Translations under genes and position numbers: made by a program | Notes under the pieces: model-generated | Databases searched by the model: none | Seen by the model: the letters and a program-made list of their open reading frames with translations, nothing else | What the model was told of the DNA's origin: nothing | Origin: Chloroflexota bacterium | GTDB taxonomy: Bacteria; Chloroflexota; Anaerolineae; B4-G1 | Assembly (NCBI GenBank): GCA_003648085.1 | Contig: QMOC01000170.1 | Coordinates: forward strand, 1-6,134 | Direction: 5' to 3' | Length of the DNA: 6,134 bases | Shown here: positions 1 to 6,134 of the stretch, piece after piece | How positions within the stretch are numbered: the stretch's first letter is position 1 | Layout: each line of letters begins with the position of its first letter

Positions 1-100
1 GTGCCACTTTTGCATCCTCGTCATTGATCAGTTCCACGATTTTCGACGACGGAAGGGTGTCAGTTGTCCTCTTGCTTCCTGGGCCTTCGTGTGTTACAAT
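1..100 (-). CDS. murQ: MurQ-like N-terminal fragment, runs off left edge, start unresolved
   Basis: The minus strand is open from a TAA at 106-104 to the window edge. Near the edge it reads LPSSKIVELINDEDAKVA (58 down to 2). This resembles the N-terminal region of N-acetylmuramic acid 6-phosphate etherases, where a short 'T-E-G' type stretch is followed by 'STLE(M/I)..(L/I)IN(D/E)ED'. MurQ is a cytoplasmic SIS-domain enzyme that cleaves the lactyl ether of MurNAc-6-phosphate during peptidoglycan recycling. Only about 33 codons are visible, and the SIS domain would lie outside the window. No ATG, GTG or TTG lies in frame before the recognisable part. The only canonical choices are GTG at 37-35 or GTG at 7-5, which would remove conserved residues. 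The given right end uses a rare ATT at 100-98 and is only an outer limit. The frame overlaps the permease promoter on the other strand. It could be a real divergent gene, a broken remnant, or chance. The assignment is from memory of the family. Confidence 0.42.
   Translation of the reverse strand, partial: MVTHEGPGSKRTTDTLPSSKIVELINDEDAKVA
72..100 (+). promoter_or_regulatory. Putative sigma70-type promoter of the permease operon
   Basis: A -35-like TTGCTT (72-77) and a -10-like TACAAT (95-100) are separated by exactly 17 bp. The -10 matches the TATAAT consensus at 5 of 6 positions and the -35 matches TTGACA at 3 of 6. Transcription would be expected to start near 106-108, only a few bases before the ATG at 111. 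No Shine-Dalgarno-like purine run lies between them. The glycosyltransferase gene has a candidate promoter with the same TTGCTT and the same spacing, which adds some weight. Confidence 0.5.
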
Positions 101-110
101 CCCTTACATC

Positions 111-1223
111 ATGTCCATCCGCCGATTGCTGGCCATTACCCGCAAGGAATTCCGTCACATTACCCGCGACGTGCGCACATCCTTCCTCGTCACCATCGCA
201 CCGGCCTTCTTGTTGGTTACCCTTTCCTACATCTTCGCCATGGATGTGGACCGAGTGGAGATTGCCGTCCGTGACCTGGACGGCACCCCTCTCTCACGGG
301 CATTCATTGCCAGCCTCACTGCCGACGGAGATATGACCGTCGTGATTTACGTGCGGCAGGGAGAGGAGGTTGAGCCGCTGCTCACCCGTGGTATCGCCGA
401 TTTGGTGCTGGTTATCCCCCACGGCTTCGCCGATGCAGTGCTGGGTGGCGGCCCCGCCGAGGTGCATTGCATTGTTGATGGCGCGGACGCGATTGCTGCC
501 AGCCAGACCATCGGCTTTCTGGAAAGCCGCGTGGATGCCTTTGTCGCTGGCCTGCGCTATTGGCGATCCGGCGCCACCGGAGCCATCCTCGACATCAGCG
601 ACCGTGCCTGGTATAATGAGACCTTCAAATCGCTGGTCAGTATGGTGCCCGGTATGATGGCCGTCCTCCTTTGTATGCCCGCGCTGGCGTTGGCCCTTGC
701 GTTGACCCGTGAGGTGGAGACAGGCTCCTTCGAGAACCTCATCGCCACACCGGTGCGTGGGACTGAGTATCTGCTTGGCAAGTTGCTGGCCTACGAGGCC
801 AGCGGCATGGTGAGCGTCATCATGACCTGGCTGGTCGCCACACTGTGGTTTCGTGTTCCCTTCCGGGGCAGTTTCCCTGCCTTTCTCCTGCTTGCCGCCG
901 ATTATATGGTCGCCAGCATGGGCTTCAGTCTGCTAGTCGCCAACTTCGTCCGCAATCAGCAGACGGCGATGTTTCTCATTTTGATGGTCTTCTTCGTGCC
1001 CAGTTTCTTCATTGCGGGCCTTATTCTCCCCATCGCCGATAACCCCGTCGCACGGGCCGTCGCCTACGGCCTGCCGACCACTCATTTCATCACGATCTGT
1101 CGTAGCGTATTTTTGAAGGGACTGGGGCCGGTCGCCTTGTGGGAGCCGGCGTTGATCTTGCTGGGGACTGGAATCGCTTCCCAGGCGCTCAGTCTGGTGC
1201 TGTTCAAGAAGAAACTTGTTTGA
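111..1223 (+). CDS. ABC-2 type transporter permease, first of a tandem pair
   Basis: This 370-residue integral membrane protein has the architecture of the ABC2_membrane_3 / YbhS-YbhR-type permeases. A short cytoplasmic N-terminus (KEF...RD, residues 12-20) leads into TM1 (about 24-43). A large extracytoplasmic domain (about 45-175) contains the AVRDLD motif (D55, D57). Five or so further helices follow. The coupling-helix region is REVETGSFENL...GK (R200, E201, E203, G205, E208, G223, K224), where these permeases contact their ATPase. The loop with WYNETF before TM2 and the LP322..H325 segment before the last helix are also typical. Start choice: a TTG at 24 is in frame, but it would add 29 unconvincing residues and include the likely promoter, so ATG 111 is preferred. 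The stop is 20 bp before the next permease, so the two are almost certainly co-transcribed. No ATPase gene is visible in the window. The substrate cannot be told from the sequence; relatives export drugs, polyketides or lipids. Confidence 0.9.
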   Translation: MSIRRLLAITRKEFRHITRDVRTSFLVTIAPAFLLVTLSYIFAMDVDRVEIAVRDLDGTPLSRAFIASLTADGDMTVVIYVRQGEEVEPLLTRGIADLVLVIPHGFADAVLGGGPAEVHCIVDGADAIAASQTIGFLESRVDAFVAGLRYWRSGATGAILDISDRAWYNETFKSLVSMVPGMMAVLLCMPALALALALTREVETGSFENLIATPVRGTEYLLGKLLAYEASGMVSVIMTWLVATLWFRVPFRGSFPAFLLLAADYMVASMGFSLLVANFVRNQQTAMFLILMVFFVPSFFIAGLILPIADNPVARAVAYGLPTTHFITICRSVFLKGLGPVALWEPALILLGTGIASQALSLVLFKKKLV

Positions 1224-1225
1224 TC

Positions 1226-1236
1226 GGAGAGGGTGG
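1226..1236 (+). promoter_or_regulatory. Ribosome binding site of the second permease gene
   Basis: A purine-rich GGAGAGGGTGG stretch lies in the 20-bp gap between the two permease genes and ends 7 bases before ATG 1244. It supports that ATG over the in-frame upstream GTG at 1139, which would overlap the first gene by 85 bp and add 35 residues unlike a permease N-terminus. The first permease gene has no comparable site. Confidence 0.6.
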
Positions 1237-1243
1237 CATCGCT

Positions 1244-2356
1244 ATGCTCCTACGTGTGTGGAACCTGGTGCTGAAGGAGTTCATCCAGTTCCGCCGTGAC
1301 TGGTTGATGACGACCTTCATCCTCACGCTGCCCGTTCTCCAACTGGTCCTGCTGGCCCAAGCCACCGGTTCTCGCATCTCCAACCTGCGCGTGGCCGTGC
1401 TCGATCTCGACCATTCCAGCGCAGGTCGCCATCTGGTCACTATGCTCGACAACAGGCGGGAGTTGGATGTCTGCTATTACCCTGCTGCTCTGGCGGACAT
1501 CCACCGCCTCCTCGACCAGGGAGAAGCCACACTTGCCGTCATCATCCCCTCCGGCTTCGCTGCTGACTTGGCCGACGCCACACGGACACCGAAGGTGCAA
1601 CTCATCGCCGATGCCAGCAACATCGTCCCGGCCTCTATTGCCCTCAGGGCCGCTCGTGAGGCCACGCGGGCTTTCGCCAGAGAAACCGGGTTTTTCGGGA
1701 AGAAAACGGTTTTCCCCATCGAACTGCGCACCACGGTGCGTTTCAATCCAGCGTTCAATCATAAGTTCTTCACCGTACCGGCGCAGGTGGGTTTTATCGT
1801 CTATCAGGTGACGCTCACTCTCGCTTCTATCGGGCTGGCCCGTGAGCGGGAACTGGGCACGCTGGAGCAGTTGATGGTAATGCCCTTGCGCCGTATCGAA
1901 CTGGTCATCGGCAAGGCGGTTCCAGCCCTGATCATCGGTGCGTTGAACTTCCTGTTGATGATGGCCGTTGCCATTTTCGGCTTCGGGGTGCCGTTGCGCG
2001 GTTCTCTGTCACTGCTCTTCGGCCTGACGCTGCTCTTCATTGTCGTCGAGATCGGCTACGGCATCTTCATCTCCGGCATCGCCCGCACGCAGCAACAGGC
2101 CATCCTGTTCGTCTTCGTTCTGGCGATGGTGGATATGGCCTTCTCCGGCTACCTGGTGCGGGTCAAGAACCTGCCCGTTGCGTTGCAGACCATCGCACAG
2201 ATTGTACCTTTTCATCACTACTTGACCATCATCCGGGGGGTGATGTTGAAGGGGGCAGGGCTGGACGCGCTCTGGTCCCACACGGCGGCGATGCTGCTGA
2301 TGGGTCTGCTCGTCACTACCATTGCCGTGCGCAATCTGAGTCGAAGCCTCGATTGA
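1244..2356 (+). CDS. ABC-2 type transporter permease, second of a tandem pair
   Basis: This 370-residue membrane permease has the same family and length as the gene before it. KEF..FRRD (residues 11-19) precedes TM1 (about 21-40). An extracytoplasmic domain follows, beginning with AVLDLD (D54, D56) and ending near RFNP (F167-P169). The remaining helices lie between about 180 and 365. The coupling-helix region RERELGTLEQL...GK has R200, E201, E203, G205, E208, G223 and K224 at exactly the same positions as in the first permease. P322 and H325 also coincide. From about residue 200 to the end the two align without net gaps, although many residues differ. The simplest reading is an old duplication giving two half-pores that pair as a heterodimer, as in YbhS/YbhR. 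The last 41 bp overlap the 3' end of the minus-strand glycosyltransferase gene. No nucleotide-binding domain is fused, so an ATPase must be supplied from elsewhere. The transported substrate is unknown. Confidence 0.9.
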   Translation: MLLRVWNLVLKEFIQFRRDWLMTTFILTLPVLQLVLLAQATGSRISNLRVAVLDLDHSSAGRHLVTMLDNRRELDVCYYPAALADIHRLLDQGEATLAVIIPSGFAADLADATRTPKVQLIADASNIVPASIALRAAREATRAFARETGFFGKKTVFPIELRTTVRFNPAFNHKFFTVPAQVGFIVYQVTLTLASIGLARERELGTLEQLMVMPLRRIELVIGKAVPALIIGALNFLLMMAVAIFGFGVPLRGSLSLLFGLTLLFIVVEIGYGIFISGIARTQQQAILFVFVLAMVDMAFSGYLVRVKNLPVALQTIAQIVPFHHYLTIIRGVMLKGAGLDALWSHTAAMLLMGLLVTTIAVRNLSRSLD

Positions 2357-4475
2357 GGCATACCAGTCTACCGACGATTGGAAGCGATGAAAGGATCACC
2401 AGCGACGCCAGCCCCCGCGCCAGGTACGTCAGCGGGTGAGTTCGCGGCCGGCGGACGATGAGGGTGGCAACGTCCAGCCGATCCGCCGGCAGGTGAGCAC
2501 CGCCCACGCCTATTGCCGGTAGCCGCTCCCCAGTGCGCCAGTCGTAGAGACCCGCTGTCAGCAGATAGTCCCCCTCGGGCAGGTTTTCCGGGAGTACCAC
2601 GGTGTGCGGATCGGCGACGACCTCGCCCGGGGCCCAACTCCAGGTGGGGCGTGTGCCGTGGGCGGCGGCGCCGTCATCCTGCCACACTAATCCCCCACTG
2701 GAGTCTAGCAGGTGGACGAATACGCTCAGGTCGTCTATAACAGGCTTCGTCGCTTGCCAGTAGAGGACCAACGGGATACAGTCGCCGGGGGCGGCCTGAG
2801 TGGTCCGCAGGTCATAGCCCAAGAAGCGGAAACGGTCGCTCAGACGGAGCGGCAGTGGATGCTCAGGTGGAATACCGGCAGGCAGCATCCGGTAAAGCCA
2901 GGCGTAGGGCACGCTGTCGAAGGATACCTCCCGTTCCGGCGTGCGGGCACCGTACCGCTCCCACAGATTCCCCCACTGTTCGATCTTGTAGTCCCGTATG
3001 GTGTAGTTACGGTGGAAGACCAGGTAATCGGCCATCTGGTCAATGTCCACTGTGGTGCCGCGAAAGGTCTGATTGAACACGTGCTTGAGTTGCGCTGCGA
3101 CGGTCAGTTGATCGGCGTCAGGCCGGGCATTGAGGTAAGCAGCCAGTTCCGCCAGTCCCTCCCCCTCCTCGCCAATGAGGATAGCCCTGGCGGCGGCGGG
3201 TGGCCCACCAGCCAACCAGTTGAGGGCCGTTCCATAATAGGGATGGCGGGGCAGGACTAGCGTGGCCTGGACCAGCAGTGGGAGCGCCATCAGCAGCGCG
3301 GCCAGCCTGCGACGTTTGCTTGCTATCCCCCACGCCCACGTCACGATTCCCATCGCTGCCAGCACGTCCAGCGCCAGCAGGGCCGGGAGGACGTAGCGGG
3401 GCATCTTCTTGGCTCCCAGGCACATCTGGGCCAGAAAGAAGATGGCGTAGGCCAGGAGGAGGAGGCGATCCAACCCGGCCTGGGAGAGTCGCCGCCGACG
3501 CAGCAGGTGAGCCGCCCCCAGCACTCCCGCCACGGCCAGGAAGGTCAGTTCCACCTCGCCGGTGCGAAAGAGCAGCACCACCCCGTAGAAGAGGGGGCTG
3601 GGATCTTCCCGTAGCACCCGTCCCAGAAAGAAAGTTGGCGTATCGTGAGCGGTGCTGGTGTGGTGGGTCAGGCCCCATCTCACCGCCGCCAGCCCACGTG
3701 CAGGGTCCACCCACATCGCCGGCCAGAGGGCGACATAGACGAGGGCAGCGGCAAGGAGCCAGAGGAGGAGATTGCGGATTGCAGATTGTAGATTGAGTGC
3801 TGCGTGTTGAGTGCTGCGTGTCGTGTCTACCAAGAGGACGAGGGCGGTGAAGGGAAAGAGGAAAAGGGCCGGGGTCTTGACCAGGAGGGCCAGCCCACCC
3901 AGTGCGCCCGAGAGGAGCAGGTAGCGGGTATGGTGCTCGCGGCGGTAGAGCAGCAACGCCAGGGCAGAGAGAAGCATCAACGTCGCCATCCAGGCGTCCA
4001 GATGGAGAATCTTGGACTGAGCCAGGTAATAGGGGCTGAGGACCAGGAGCAACCCAGCGACCGCCGCCGTCGCCTCATCGAACAGCCGCCGCAGCATCAG
4101 GTAGATGCCGACGATGCCGAGGGCGATTAACAACGCCAGCGGCGTTAAAGCAGCAGCAATCTCCGCTACAGGCACCGGCCCGAAGAAGTGAATGGGCTCG
4201 AAATCGGGAGGGACGGTGTGGGCGGCCGGGGTGATGCCGGAGATGGTCCAATAGACCTTCAGGCCGATCCCCGCTGGCCACATCAGTGCCACGCCCGGGT
4301 GCTCCGAGTAGACGGTGTTCGCCCACTCGCCCGCCAGCACCGCCTCGATGAAGTGGGCCGAACGCAGGTACCAGACCAGCGGGCGGGAGACGGGCTGGAT
4401 AGCACGGGGGAAAAAGGCGAGGAGGAACAGGAAAACAGAGAGAACCCATCGCAGCAGGCCGCTGTGCCGTCTCAC
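2316..4475 (-). CDS. GT39/ArnT-like polytopic membrane glycosyltransferase with C-terminal soluble domain
   Basis: This 719-residue protein is a likely GT-C fold transferase of the PMT_2 / ArnT type (COG1807-like). Such enzymes move a sugar from a polyprenyl-phosphate donor to an acceptor on the outer face of the membrane. TM1 is about 8-23. The first loop contains the family HPG motif (H59-P60-G61) followed by MWP. Further helices run to about residue 400. Typical segments are LHLDAWMATL (near 157-166), LALLVKTPALFLFPF, ALWPAMWVDP and GAKKMPRYVLPALLALDVLAA. Residues of about 405-680 are mostly soluble. They include EGEGLAELAAYLNARP, ADYLVFHRNY and a beta-rich stretch (GDCIPLVLYWQA through VHLLDSSGG to EGDYLLTAGLYDWRTGERLP), seen in many Chloroflexota relatives as I recall. 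A possible last helix lies near 683-706. The start is GTG at 4475-4473 with GGAGG 10 bases upstream; an in-frame CTG one codon earlier is possible. Two oddities are the missing acidic pair in loop 1 and the heptamer-repeat insertion. Acceptor and donor are unknown. Confidence 0.87.
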   Translation of the reverse strand: MRRHSGLLRWVLSVFLFLLAFFPRAIQPVSRPLVWYLRSAHFIEAVLAGEWANTVYSEHPGVALMWPAGIGLKVYWTISGITPAAHTVPPDFEPIHFFGPVPVAEIAAALTPLALLIALGIVGIYLMLRRLFDEATAAVAGLLLVLSPYYLAQSKILHLDAWMATLMLLSALALLLYRREHHTRYLLLSGALGGLALLVKTPALFLFPFTALVLLVDTTRSTQHAALNLQSAIRNLLLWLLAAALVYVALWPAMWVDPARGLAAVRWGLTHHTSTAHDTPTFFLGRVLREDPSPLFYGVVLLFRTGEVELTFLAVAGVLGAAHLLRRRRLSQAGLDRLLLLAYAIFFLAQMCLGAKKMPRYVLPALLALDVLAAMGIVTWAWGIASKRRRLAALLMALPLLVQATLVLPRHPYYGTALNWLAGGPPAAARAILIGEEGEGLAELAAYLNARPDADQLTVAAQLKHVFNQTFRGTTVDIDQMADYLVFHRNYTIRDYKIEQWGNLWERYGARTPEREVSFDSVPYAWLYRMLPAGIPPEHPLPLRLSDRFRFLGYDLRTTQAAPGDCIPLVLYWQATKPVIDDLSVFVHLLDSSGGLVWQDDGAAAHGTRPTWSWAPGEVVADPHTVVLPENLPEGDYLLTAGLYDWRTGERLPAIGVGGAHLPADRLDVATLIVRRPRTHPLTYLARGLASLVILSSLPIVGRLVCLNRGFDSDCARQW
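3770..3825. repeat. Eight 7-nt repeat units inside the glycosyltransferase gene
   Basis: On the plus strand the block divides into heptamers: GATTGCG, GATTGCA, GATTGTA, GATTGAG, TGCTGCG, TGTTGAG, TGCTGCG, TGTCGTG. Within it, 3793-3806 and 3807-3820 are a perfect 14-bp tandem duplication (two heptamers). On the coding strand it encodes about residues 217-236, containing STQHAALNLQSAIRN. This is a polar, low-complexity stretch between two hydrophobic helices. The composition and 7-nt period recall the short tandem heptamer repeats (STRR) described in cyanobacteria. That kinship is an inference. Confidence 0.8.
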
Positions 4476-4485
4476 CAGAAGATTT

Positions 4486-4490
4486 CCTCC
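4486..4490 (-). promoter_or_regulatory. Ribosome binding site of the glycosyltransferase gene
   Basis: On the minus strand GGAGG is followed by 10 bases and then GTG (4475). The spacing is slightly long for GTG and would be 7 bases to the in-frame CTG at 4478-4476. The start is therefore fixed to within one codon. Confidence 0.65.
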
Positions 4491-4508
4491 GCTGTTACGT
4501 CAAATTTA

Positions 4509-4537
4509 AGTGTAGCACATCTTCCGGTGAAAAGCAA
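4509..4537 (-). promoter_or_regulatory. Putative promoter of the glycosyltransferase gene
   Basis: Read on the minus strand, TTGCTT (4537-4532) is followed by 17 bp and then TACACT (4514-4509), a 4 of 6 match to TATAAT. The predicted start near 4502 gives a leader of about 27 bases containing the GGAGG site. The -35 hexamer and the spacing are identical to those proposed for the permease operon. Confidence 0.55.
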
Positions 4538-4571
4538 ATCTTCCCACCTTGGCATTACCACAGAATAGTCG

Positions 4572-4584
4572 GACTTCGGAAGTC
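4572..4584. repeat. Short inverted repeat between the divergent promoters
   Basis: GACTT (4572-4576) and AAGTC (4580-4584) are perfect inverted arms around CGG. The site lies between the two divergent -35 elements, 15 bp upstream of the gyrA -35. It could be an operator half-site pair or chance; five-base arms are too short to decide. Confidence 0.25.
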
Positions 4585-4599
4585 TCAACGCGATTATGT

Positions 4600-4628
4600 T
4601 TCACGTTTCGTGTCTTATGCGGTATAAT
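4600..4628 (+). promoter_or_regulatory. Promoter of gyrA
   Basis: A perfect TATAAT (4623-4628) lies 17 bp downstream of TTCACG (4600-4605), a 4 of 6 match to TTGACA. Transcription is expected to begin near 4635, giving a leader of about 25 bases that contains the GGAGG site. It is the strongest promoter candidate in the window, as fits a housekeeping gene. Confidence 0.7.
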
Positions 4629-4648
4629 ATTCTCACGAGCCTGCAATC

Positions 4649-4653
4649 GGAGG
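4649..4653 (+). promoter_or_regulatory. Ribosome binding site that fixes the TTG start of gyrA
   Basis: GGAGG lies 6 bases before the in-frame TTG at 4660. The next in-frame candidate, GTG at 4675, would be 21 bases away. The first in-frame ATG (4702) would remove the start of the conserved region. TTG is therefore the likely start. Confidence 0.75.
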
Positions 4654-4659
4654 TCACAT

Positions 4660-6134
<1,475 letters not shown>

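Noticed and set aside
24..110. N-terminal extension of the first permease to the in-frame TTG at 24
   Set aside because: The added residues do not resemble a permease N-terminus. The region contains a promoter-like sequence and a better-supported reading on the other strand.
1205..1218. CAAG/CTTG inverted arms at the end of the first permease gene as a terminator
   Set aside because: A four-base stem without a U-tract cannot be a credible terminator, and the next gene starts 20 bp later.
1683..1714. Inverted repeats within the second permease gene (AAACCG/CGGTTT arms, and GAAAAC-G-GTTTTC)
   Set aside because: The DNA is translated in frame as part of the outer domain. The arms are short, and no T-run or promoter context suggests a terminator or operator.
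1250..1762. A 170-codon minus-strand frame inside the second permease gene
   Set aside because: It is antisense to a clear permease, with no motif and no ribosome binding site that stands out; a shadow frame.
3118..3796. Long overlapping frames on both strands within the glycosyltransferase gene (198 and 172 codons)
   Set aside because: They are rich in Gly, Pro, Arg and Ser, as out-of-frame readings of GC-rich DNA are, and conflict with the convincing membrane protein frame.

Overview
The window is GC-rich and most likely bacterial. The best lineage guess is the phylum Chloroflexota (Anaerolineae-like). This rests on recalled similarity of two proteins: the DNA gyrase A N-terminal region, and a GT39-type membrane glycosyltransferase with a C-terminal beta-rich tail domain. 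No search was run, so the lineage is an inference.

Layout, left to right. Positions 1-100 on the minus strand hold an open frame that runs off the left edge. Its sequence resembles the N-terminus of N-acetylmuramic acid 6-phosphate etherase (MurQ), but no ordinary start codon is visible. Facing away from it, two plus-strand genes (111-1223 and 1244-2356) encode ABC-2 type transporter permeases. They are 20 bp apart, both are exactly 370 residues long, and they carry the same core motifs at the same residue numbers. They look like an ancient tandem duplication whose products form a heterodimeric exporter pore. No ATPase gene is visible beside them. Their probable promoter lies so close to the first ATG that the mRNA may be leaderless.

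A minus-strand gene (2316-4475) encodes a 719-residue polytopic GT39/ArnT-like glycosyltransferase. It overlaps the end of the second permease gene tail to tail by 41 bp. It contains an in-frame block of 7-nt repeat units at 3770-3825. Its first extracytoplasmic loop appears to lack the acidic pair usual in the family.

A 184-bp intergenic region (4476-4659) then holds back-to-back promoters for the glycosyltransferase gene and for a plus-strand gyrA. gyrA starts at a TTG codon (4660) behind a strong ribosome binding site and is cut by the right edge after 491 codons.

The genes do not form one pathway: an exporter operon, a cell-envelope sugar transferase and a housekeeping topoisomerase sit side by side. 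I found no CRISPR array, tRNA, rRNA, insertion sequence or convincing rho-independent terminator. I see no clear new biological system. The items most worth checking are the ATPase-less permease pair, the heptamer repeat inside a gene, and the altered glycosyltransferase loop.
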